A DNA stretch of 39,848 nt, taken from Marinilabiliaceae bacterium UBA5488. GTDB taxonomy: Bacteria; Bacteroidota; Bacteroidia; Bacteroidales; Marinilabiliaceae. Under the pieces are notes generated by a model. The model was given only the letters and a program-made list of their open reading frames with translations. It was not told the DNA's origin and did no database searches. The stretch spans positions 1 through 39,848 of the forward strand of contig DIPM01000008.1 in the NCBI GenBank assembly GCA_002427105.1, in the 5' to 3' direction. The position numbers and the translations under genes are program-made. Shown one piece after another: positions 33,446 through 39,848 of this stretch (within the stretch, counting starts at the first letter, position 1; the number at the start of each line of letters is the position of its first letter).

Positions 33446-35119
33446 CTAAAAATTTTCCTTTTCTGTGAAGGCTCCAAGCTTCTGATACATCTTATAAATC
33501 TCTGAATATACTTTCACCATAGCAGGATTTGGGCTATACTCCTTCTCAAAACCTTTGGCCATAGCTTTTTGGGCATCTTCAACACGAGCATAGAGACCGG
33601 CAGCCACCGAAGCAAACATTGCGGCTCCGAATGCACAGGTTTCAACTGTTCTTGCAATCTTGATAGGCATATTCAGCACGTCAGCAAGGGTTTGCATAAC
33701 GAAGGGTGACTTTTTAGCCACTCCGCCAAGCCCGATTACTCCTTCAATCTTCACTCCTTCACGTGCGAAGCGGTCAACAATGGCTTTAGAGCCAAAAGCG
33801 GTTGCTTCAACCAAAGCCCTGAAAATGCGTGGAGCATCACTACCCAGCTTTAGTCCTGCGATTGAACCGGTAACTTCCTGACTGGCATCCGGCGTACGTC
33901 GTCCATTCATCCAATCCACCGCTATTACTGTGGATTCTTCAGGGGAAATCTTCATTGCCTCCTGAGATAGCAAGGGAATAATTTGGTCTTCAGTTTCTTC
34001 AATTAATTTGGCGCGCGTTTCAGCATCAACAAGCTTGCTGTTAGCCAAAATATTATCCAAAGGCCATGAAATCACCCTTTTAAACCAGGCATAGATGTCA
34101 CCAAAGCCAGACTGTCCTGCCTCCAATCCCACATAGCCCGGAATTACAGAACCATCCACCTGACCGCAGATACCGGCAATCAGCTTATCGCCTATCTGCT
34201 CATAAGAAGCAATCATAATATCACAGGTGGAAGTGCCAATGGCGCGTGCCAAAACATTGGGTGTTACACCGCCTCCTACGGCTCCCATGTGACAATCGAA
34301 GGCGCCAACCCCGACGGCTACCTTTGTACTTAAACCAAGACGCCCGGCCCACTCGGCATTTAGATTGCCAACCTTAACATCAGAAGTATAGGTGTCTTTG
34401 AACAAACGGTCGCGATAGCCGGCAAGAAGCGGGTCAAGAGCCTTAAAGAAATCCTCTTCGGGCAGTCCGCCCCACGACTCAAGCCACATTGCCTTATGAC
34501 CGGCGGCACATCTGCTGCGCAAGACCTCGGCAGGCTTCTGTTTGCCCGTAATTAAAGCAGGCATCCAGTCGCAATGCTCTATCCATGAATAGGCTGCCTT
34601 GCGGACTTTCTCATCCTGACGTAATACATGCAACACTTTTGCCCATACCCACTCGGAAGAATAGACTCCACCCTCATACTGGGTGTAATCAATTTTCCAT
34701 TTGCGGGCCAGCTCATTAATTTCAGCCGCTTCTTTCACAGCCGTGTGATCCTTCCAAAGCACAAACATGGCGTTAGGATTCTCGGCAAACTCAGGAAGTA
34801 AGGCCAGGGGAACTCCCTCTTCGTTAACAAAAACCGGCGTGCTGCCTGTAGTGTCGAAAGACATACCCACAACATTTTCAGCTACTCCCGGTCCTGCCTG
34901 CTTTAAGGCATCTTTGACAATAAACTCCATTACCTCAATGTAATCCAGCGGATGCTGGCGGTACTGATCCTTTGCAGGGTCGCAATACTTACCTTCCATC
35001 CATCTGGGGTAATGCTTCACCGAGCTAGCCACCTCATCACCGCTATGCGCTTCCACGATAACAGCTCTGGCCGAATCAGAACCATAGTCTAAGCCAATAA
35101 CATATTTTTTTTCTGCCAT
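33446..35119 (-). CDS. araB: Ribulokinase
   Basis: A 557-residue FGGY-family sugar kinase that phosphorylates L-ribulose to L-ribulose 5-phosphate. The N-terminal phosphate loop is GLDYGSDSARAVIVEA. The middle domain has GVGAFDCHMGAVGGG, and the C-terminal ATP-site segment is GGVAKKSPFVMQTLADVLNMPI with CAFGAAMFA. Length matches AraB (about 560), longer than xylulokinases (about 500). It is last in the araA-symporter-araD-araB operon, 61 bases after araD, and ends before a strong terminator. The stop region reads TAGCAGCTTTAAGC, similar to the stop-linked TTAGC words elsewhere. Confidence 0.95.
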   Translation of the reverse strand: MAEKKYVIGLDYGSDSARAVIVEAHSGDEVASSVKHYPRWMEGKYCDPAKDQYRQHPLDYIEVMEFIVKDALKQAGPGVAENVVGMSFDTTGSTPVFVNEEGVPLALLPEFAENPNAMFVLWKDHTAVKEAAEINELARKWKIDYTQYEGGVYSSEWVWAKVLHVLRQDEKVRKAAYSWIEHCDWMPALITGKQKPAEVLRSRCAAGHKAMWLESWGGLPEEDFFKALDPLLAGYRDRLFKDTYTSDVKVGNLNAEWAGRLGLSTKVAVGVGAFDCHMGAVGGGVTPNVLARAIGTSTCDIMIASYEQIGDKLIAGICGQVDGSVIPGYVGLEAGQSGFGDIYAWFKRVISWPLDNILANSKLVDAETRAKLIEETEDQIIPLLSQEAMKISPEESTVIAVDWMNGRRTPDASQEVTGSIAGLKLGSDAPRIFRALVEATAFGSKAIVDRFAREGVKIEGVIGLGGVAKKSPFVMQTLADVLNMPIKIARTVETCAFGAAMFASVAAGLYARVEDAQKAMAKGFEKEYSPNPAMVKVYSEIYKMYQKLGAFTEKENF

Positions 35120-35180
35120 AACTTATTTCTTTTTGGAACCTCTAATGAAGTCCTTCGATAATTACAAAACAGCCTAAAGT

Positions 35181-35867
35181 CTATTTTTGACCGTAATAGG
35201 CATTCTTACCATGTTTGCGCTCATAATGCTTTGTTACAAGAGCGGGATTCATGGTCAGTTGCGGATTAATGGAAAAGGCTAAGTAAGCCATTCGAGCTAC
35301 CTCCTCCATCACAACAGCATTATACACAGCCTCGTAAGGACTACGCCCCCATGCAAAAGGTCCGTGATTCTTCACTAAGACTCCGGGAATTTCGATAGGA
35401 TTAATGCCCTTAAAAGCCTCAATAATGGCTGTGCCTGTAGTCTTTTCATATTCACCCATAACCCAGTCTTTGGGCATATCATCTGTACATGGTATATCGC
35501 CGGAGAAATAATCAGCATGAGTCGTTCCGATAATGGGAATTGACTTGCCGGCTTGAGCCCATGAAGTAGCATAGCTAGAGTGAGTATGTACAATAGCTCC
35601 CACTTCCTTAAATGCTTTATAAAGCTCGAGATGTGTGGGAGTATCTGAGGAAGGACGAAGCTTACCTTCAACTACCTTACCGTCCATATCAAGCACCACC
35701 ATATCTTCAGCCTTCATCTGCTCATAATCCACCCCGCTGGGTTTAATAACAATAAGACCCTTGTCGCGGTCAATACCACTAACATTTCCCCATGTAAACA
35801 ACACAAGGCCATGCTTTACGATATCAATATTAGCTTTAAAAACCTTCTCTTTCAACTCTTCAAGCAT
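35181..35867 (-). CDS. araD: L-ribulose-5-phosphate 4-epimerase
   Basis: A 228-residue class II aldolase-fold epimerase that converts L-ribulose 5-phosphate to D-xylulose 5-phosphate for the pentose phosphate pathway. Seen are FTWGNVSGIDRDKGLIVIKPSG (24-45) for substrate binding, the zinc histidines His94 and His96 (VHTHSSYAT) and His168 (VKNHGPFAWG). Length is as expected of AraD (231 in E. coli). It is third in the arabinose operon; a 94-base gap with a 10-bp hairpin separates it from the symporter gene. Confidence 0.96.
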   Translation of the reverse strand: MLEELKEKVFKANIDIVKHGLVLFTWGNVSGIDRDKGLIVIKPSGVDYEQMKAEDMVVLDMDGKVVEGKLRPSSDTPTHLELYKAFKEVGAIVHTHSSYATSWAQAGKSIPIIGTTHADYFSGDIPCTDDMPKDWVMGEYEKTTGTAIIEAFKGINPIEIPGVLVKNHGPFAWGRSPYEAVYNAVVMEEVARMAYLAFSINPQLTMNPALVTKHYERKHGKNAYYGQK

Positions 35868-35914
35868 AGCATCAAATTTATAATCAATGTACAGATGTTG
35901 AGGTTTATAGTTTT

Positions 35915-35957
35915 AAGTTCAAAGTCCTTGACTTAGAACTTTGAACTTATAACTTTC
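35915..35957 (-). repeat. AAGTT words and hairpin in the symporter-araD gap
   Basis: AAGTTCAAAG (35915-35924) and CTTTGAACTT (35939-35948) form a perfect 10-bp inverted repeat with a 14-base loop. AACTTTN-type heptamers run from 35937 to 35957, the same family as at 8353-8394. They start within 7 bases of the symporter stop codon (35962-35964). Confidence 0.8.
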
Positions 35958-35961
35958 CCCT

Positions 35962-37893
35962 CTACCAGAAAACTATGTAGAGAAAAGCCAGAATAGCAAT
36001 AATACCAATGCTACCCAATGCGAATCCTCTGTCAGTTTTAAATAAATCAAGTGTAATGGCAACTTTCTTAGGATCTTCAACTGTATCTTTAGCGTTAGAC
36101 CTTAAGAATACTGTAATGAACAACATAAATCCTGTAAAACAGTAGAATGCAGGGGCATAACCTATATTATTCAGATACTCAAAAGTAGAGTTCGCATCTC
36201 CGGCAATATGCACAACCAGGGCTGACAACAAAGAAATAATACCAATAACACCGATAATATTGGACCATTGCATCATAGCCTTAATATCTTCTGCGGGTGG
36301 CAAGGCCGTTGGACGTGCTTTCTTATCAGTATAAGTTAAAGCAATAAACAATACCAGAAGAACAACAAACACGTAACCCATCCGGAATTGGAACGGCATA
36401 TCGGGGAAAACAACCTTAAAGAAGATGCCGGCCGGAATAGTGGCTATTGAAGTCCATACAGCTGCTCGTCCTGACGCTCTTTTCCAAAGCAATCCTAAAC
36501 CGAAGACCACAACAATACCTGGATAAATAAATCCTGAGTATTCCTGGATATACTGGAAGGCCTGATCTAAGCCGCCAAGTAAAGGCTGAACTGTGAACAA
36601 AGCAACCACCAGTGATACAAAAGCAACTATACGACCAACATGAACAAGCTGCTTATCGCTAGCATTTTTATTAATATGTTGCTTGTAAATATCCATAGTA
36701 AAAATGGTAGAGGTAGAGTTGAACATTGAGGCCAAAGAAGATACAATGGCAGCAAGCAAAGCAGCAAATGTTAAACCCTTAATGCCTACCGGGGTAAATG
36801 TGCGCACTAACCATGGATAAGCCTGGTCAGCAATAAAACCATCGGCGGCAGGCAAGGAAATTCCTCCTTCCATCATGCCGGGGATAGCTTCAGGGTGATT
36901 GATAATAACGAAAGCTGCAATACCCGGGATTACTACTACAAAAGGAACTAAAATCTTCAGGAAAGCTGCAAAGACCAAACCTTTTTTGGCTTCGTTAATA
37001 TTCTTTGCTGCAAGACCCTTTTGAATAATATACTGGTTAAAACCCCAGTAGCCCAGATTGGTCAACCACAAGCCTCCAACAAGGACGGCTATTCCGGGCA
37101 AGTCTTTAAACGACTCGGGACTCACAGAGCTATCTACAACCAAATTGAAGTGGCTGTCTTCAGGCAATTCTTTAAGAGTGTCAAATAGCACCATAAAGCC
37201 TCTGCCAATGCCGCCATCACTACCTGCAACAAAGTCAAGAGCAAAAAACGCGGTTACCAGTCCACCGCCAATCAGGAAGGTCACCTGCATAACATCAGTC
37301 CATGCTACAGAAGCCAGACCGCCATATATTGAGTAAACTCCGGCGATAACAAAAAGAATAAGCACTATCAGCATCCTTATGGATATTTCAAAGCCCAAAA
37401 AAGATATTGACATCCCTGTTAAGCCCAATATCTCTTCGAGGGCGAGAGCGCCAAGCCAGGATACCGAAGTAAGGTTAACAAACACGTAGAGGAAAAGCCA
37501 AAAGATAGAGAACGAAATCCCGACACCTTGGTTGTAACGCTCACGTAGAAACTGCGGAATAGTAAAAATTTTCCGCTCGATCATAATCGGAAGTAGAAAC
37601 TTAGCTACAACAAGCAGGGCAGCAGCGGCCATAAGCTCGTAGGCGGCTATGCTGAGTCCAATTTTGTAGCCCGAACCTGACATCCCGATAAACTGCTCAG
37701 CGGAAATATTAGCTGCAATAAGAGAAGCACCTACTGCCCACCAGGTCAGCGTGTTTCCTGCCAAAAAATAATCATTGGCAGTCTTCTCATGCCCCTTCTT
37801 GGTTCGCGAAAGGAACAATCCCAAAAATATCAGAATTGCAATGTACACGGCAACAATGATGTAATCAATTGTTGCAAAGCCCGAAATGTTCAT
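35962..37893 (-). CDS. Sodium/solute symporter, probable arabinose transporter
   Basis: A 643-residue member of the SSS (sodium:solute symporter) family with about 14 hydrophobic segments. Family features include the N-terminal DYIIVAVYIAILIFLG, DYFLAGNTLTWWAVGASLIAANISAEQFIGMSGSGY (about 41-75; ISAEQFIG is typical of sugar symporters), and the SSLASMFNSTSTIFTMDIYK segment, where Ser/Thr residues line the sodium site. Between araA and araD, its substrate is most likely L-arabinose; SGLT-type relatives carry sugars. Substrate is inference from position. Hairpins flank it in both gaps of the operon. Confidence 0.9.
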   Translation of the reverse strand: MNISGFATIDYIIVAVYIAILIFLGLFLSRTKKGHEKTANDYFLAGNTLTWWAVGASLIAANISAEQFIGMSGSGYKIGLSIAAYELMAAAALLVVAKFLLPIMIERKIFTIPQFLRERYNQGVGISFSIFWLFLYVFVNLTSVSWLGALALEEILGLTGMSISFLGFEISIRMLIVLILFVIAGVYSIYGGLASVAWTDVMQVTFLIGGGLVTAFFALDFVAGSDGGIGRGFMVLFDTLKELPEDSHFNLVVDSSVSPESFKDLPGIAVLVGGLWLTNLGYWGFNQYIIQKGLAAKNINEAKKGLVFAAFLKILVPFVVVIPGIAAFVIINHPEAIPGMMEGGISLPAADGFIADQAYPWLVRTFTPVGIKGLTFAALLAAIVSSLASMFNSTSTIFTMDIYKQHINKNASDKQLVHVGRIVAFVSLVVALFTVQPLLGGLDQAFQYIQEYSGFIYPGIVVVFGLGLLWKRASGRAAVWTSIATIPAGIFFKVVFPDMPFQFRMGYVFVVLLVLFIALTYTDKKARPTALPPAEDIKAMMQWSNIIGVIGIISLLSALVVHIAGDANSTFEYLNNIGYAPAFYCFTGFMLFITVFLRSNAKDTVEDPKKVAITLDLFKTDRGFALGSIGIIAILAFLYIVFW

Positions 37894-37917
37894 AAATTTG
37901 TAGTTGAAGTGTTTAAA

Positions 37918-37964
37918 TTAATATTGCCGGGCTCAGGATTTCTCCCAAGCCAAAGCAATATTAA
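37918..37964 (-). promoter_or_regulatory. Hairpin in the araA-symporter gap
   Basis: TTAATATTGC (37918-37927) pairs perfectly with GCAATATTAA (37955-37964), with additional inner pairing GGCT/AGCC. It fills the middle of the 81-base gap and lacks a T-tract. It may mark mRNA processing that separates araA from the membrane gene. Confidence 0.55.
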
Positions 37965-37974
37965 AAATAATTAG

Positions 37975-39459
37975 CTAAAATTTGTAATATACTTCGTTAA
38001 AACGTAACTCTTTGCGGAAATCGCTTATGTTAGTGTTGTTATCAATAACTACTAATTCGATCCCTGCTATCTCTGCATAATCTTCCAAATACTCAACAGT
38101 CAGGTCGTATGAAAAACTGGTGTGATGAGTACCTCCGGCAAGTATCCATGCTGCGGCCCCTACCTCCAGGTTGGGCTGGGGAATCCACAAGGCACTTGCC
38201 ACGGGAAGCTTGGGAAGAGGCTTTGGCTCAATACAATCCACAACGTTTACTATCATACGGAAACGGCTGCCCATATCAACAATGGTAGCTGCAATGCCCT
38301 GTCCGGTCTTGCTGGTAAACACCAGACGGGCAGGATCATTTTTACCCCCGATTCCAAGAGGATGAACTTCCAGACGAGGTTTCTTATCGGCAATTAGAGG
38401 ACAAACTTCAAGCATGTGAGACTGCAAAATAGCACTCTTATCACCATCAAAATTCAGGGTGTAATCTTCAAGGAAAGAGCAGCCTTTGGGCATACCGTAA
38501 CTCATCACCCACATGGTACGATACAAAGCTGCCGTCTTCCAGTCGCCTTCAGCTCCAAAACCGTAACCTTCGGCCATCAGCCTCTGAGATGCCAGTCCGG
38601 GAAGCTGATCTACTCCGGACAAATCATCAAAGTTGGTAGTGAAAGCCTTTGCGCCTTTTTCCTTCAACACTTTGCGAAGGGCTATTTCTATGCGGGCAGC
38701 ATTAATAACCTGTCCCCTGTATTTGCCGCCTTGCTTACAGTCTGCAGCAATTTCATATTCCTTTTCATAAACCTTGACCAAGTCTGCCACTTCAGCATCG
38801 CTGACCTTTTCCTGTAGGGCCACCAGCTCGGCTATGGGGCAATAATCCACGTGATATCCAAGCTTCAACTCAGCATCAACTTTATCGCCATCGGTAACAG
38901 CTACATTGTTCATCTGGTCTCCAAAACGGATAATACGCATATCTTGTGAATCTGCCCATGCAGCTGACACACGCATCCATACAGCTATTTTCTCCTGAGC
39001 TTTAGGATCCTGCCAGTGCCCAACCACCACCTTGCGAGGCTTGCGCATACGAGCAGTGATATGTCCAAACTCACGGTCGCCATGGGCACTTTGGTTTAGA
39101 TTCATAAAATCCATATCCATAGTATCCCAAGGAATTTCCTTGTTAAACTGAGTATGGAAATGTAGCAAAGGCTTGCGCAGCTCCTGAAGGCCGTGAATCC
39201 ACATTTTAGCAGGCGAGAAGGTATGCATCCAGGTTATTACACCAATGCATTTATCGTCATTATTAGCCGCTTTTAAAGTAGCGGTAACTTCCTTTGCAGA
39301 ATTGACCGTCCCTTTATAAACAACCTTAACGGGAAGATTCCCCGAGGCATTTAGCCCGGCAACCATCTCATTTGAATGACCGTCAACAGCGATTACGGCA
39401 TCTCCTCCATACAAAAGCTGAGCACCGGTCACAAACCAAACTTCAAAATTTTTTAGCAT
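37975..39459 (-). CDS. araA: L-arabinose isomerase
   Basis: A 494-residue isomerase converting L-arabinose to L-ribulose with Mn(II). The active-site segments of AraA are present: EGYGFGAEGDWKTAAL and SFLEDYTLNF (catalytic glutamates), LQSHMLEVCP (metal His) and AGGTHHTSFSYD (metal His near residue 444). The N-terminus has FVTGAQLLYGGDAV, the family's start pattern. Length matches E. coli AraA (500). It is the first gene of the arabinose operon. A perfect palindrome 133 bases upstream is the best operator candidate in the window. Confidence 0.97.
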   Translation of the reverse strand: MLKNFEVWFVTGAQLLYGGDAVIAVDGHSNEMVAGLNASGNLPVKVVYKGTVNSAKEVTATLKAANNDDKCIGVITWMHTFSPAKMWIHGLQELRKPLLHFHTQFNKEIPWDTMDMDFMNLNQSAHGDREFGHITARMRKPRKVVVGHWQDPKAQEKIAVWMRVSAAWADSQDMRIIRFGDQMNNVAVTDGDKVDAELKLGYHVDYCPIAELVALQEKVSDAEVADLVKVYEKEYEIAADCKQGGKYRGQVINAARIEIALRKVLKEKGAKAFTTNFDDLSGVDQLPGLASQRLMAEGYGFGAEGDWKTAALYRTMWVMSYGMPKGCSFLEDYTLNFDGDKSAILQSHMLEVCPLIADKKPRLEVHPLGIGGKNDPARLVFTSKTGQGIAATIVDMGSRFRMIVNVVDCIEPKPLPKLPVASALWIPQPNLEVGAAAWILAGGTHHTSFSYDLTVEYLEDYAEIAGIELVVIDNNTNISDFRKELRFNEVYYKF

Positions 39460-39591
39460 AATCTTATTTTTTAATCTATTTCAAAATAAAGTACATCCAG
39501 AATAAAAACTCCACCTGAATGCCCAATCATACTGACTATCAACAACTTCAACAAGCGCAACTTTTTAAAATAAGTCGCAAAAAGCATCGAC

Positions 39592-39614
39592 ATAAAAGTA
39601 TTGATTACTTTTAT
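39592..39614. promoter_or_regulatory. Perfect palindrome, candidate arabinose operator
   Basis: ATAAAAGTA-TTGAT-TACTTTTAT has 9-bp perfect arms and a 5-base spacer, typical of a dimeric regulator site. It lies downstream of the TAAATTTG element with respect to araA transcription, the position expected of a repressor block. Nudix-related AraR and hybrid two-component regulators are known for arabinose in Bacteroidota. Which one binds here is unknown. Confidence 0.6.
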
Positions 39615-39652
39615 TAAAACAAAAAAAATCCTAAAAAAAACAACCACAATTA

Positions 39653-39660
39653 CAAATTTA
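39653..39660 (-). promoter_or_regulatory. TAnnTTTG promoter element for araA
   Basis: TAAATTTG on the minus strand matches the -7 consensus. It would place transcription start near 39645 and give a leader of about 185 bases that includes the palindrome. No -33 TTG is at the expected spacing. Confidence 0.35.
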
Positions 39661-39848
39661 ACATTTGCGATAAATAAAACACAGCATCAACTAAGATTAA
39701 TCAGGTTCCGGCAATTATTTTATCCTCATTATTTTGGCATATTTAAGCTGCTCTATTTAGGGTCTGCTTAAAAACTGCTTATCATCTATTAATCAGGCAA
39801 ATACAGTTATATAAGAACGCTTTAGTGCAAGGATTATGAGAACATCCC

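Larger units (their letters stand above)
39460..39848. other. Control region upstream of araA
   Basis: 389 AT-rich bases, open at the window end. It contains the palindromic operator candidate (39592-39614), a minus-strand TAAATTTG promoter-like element (39653-39660), and a direct repeat ATTAATCAGG (39696-39705 and 39788-39797). An ATG at 39836 after AAGGATT could begin a divergent gene, but only four codons are visible, so I do not call it. Confidence 0.6.

Noticed and set aside
39696..39797. Direct repeat ATTAATCAGG upstream of araA
   Set aside because: Ten bases in AT-rich DNA, 92 bases apart; may be chance, so not called as a site.
39836..39848. Start of a divergent plus-strand gene at the window end
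   Set aside because: Only four codons are visible, so there is no coding evidence.

Overview
The window comes from a Bacteroidota chromosome, most likely an anaerobic or facultative Bacteroidales/Marinilabiliales-type bacterium. The signs are a very large cell-surface protein with a type IX secretion C-terminal domain, few Shine-Dalgarno sequences, several TAnnTTTG-like promoter elements, a yceD-rpmF-fabH block, a two-subunit methylmalonyl-CoA mutase, and a pyruvate formate-lyase/formate channel operon. The genus is inference. No tRNA, rRNA, CRISPR, prophage or insertion sequence was seen.

Layout. 1-4725 (+): 3' part of a giant T9SS surface protein. 4849-6314 (-): a tight three-gene cassette of a PqqD-like protein, an 81-residue peptide and an HprK-like kinase, closed by a terminator hairpin; it looks like a minimal peptide-modification locus. 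6540-10605 (-): pflB-pflA-focA for anaerobic pyruvate cleavage and formate export. 10989-12852 (-): yceD-rpmF-fabH. 13170-15271 (-): rsgA followed by a membrane histidine kinase. 15619-17781 (+): a soluble GAF/PAS histidine kinase. 17794-19704 (-): dxs. 19831-20874 (+): a radical SAM/SPASM protein of unknown substrate. 20909-22462 (-): glyS. 22673-23764 (+): a lipoprotein with a beta-barrel-like C-terminus. 23923-27958 (-): mutA-mutB. 28203-31307 (+): secreted GH2 beta-galactosidase. 31486-33073 (+): tatC-lptB. 33446-39459 (-): the arabinose operon araA-symporter-araD-araB, preceded by a perfect palindrome that looks like its operator.

Metabolic picture: arabinose (through araA, araB, araD and a sodium/solute symporter) and beta-galactosides enter central metabolism. 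Pyruvate can be split to acetyl-CoA and formate, and methylmalonyl-CoA mutase links succinate and propionate. This fits a saccharolytic fermenter.

The most unusual feature is in the gaps between genes. Short-word repeats (TTAGC-, AAGTT- and CAGTT-based words of 7, 8 or 14 bases) begin at, or within about 10 bases of, the stop codons of at least six genes. In each case they read in the same sense as the gene. A 14-unit heptamer array, a 44-base dispersed repeat and a palindromic element accompany them. I know of no established function for these.
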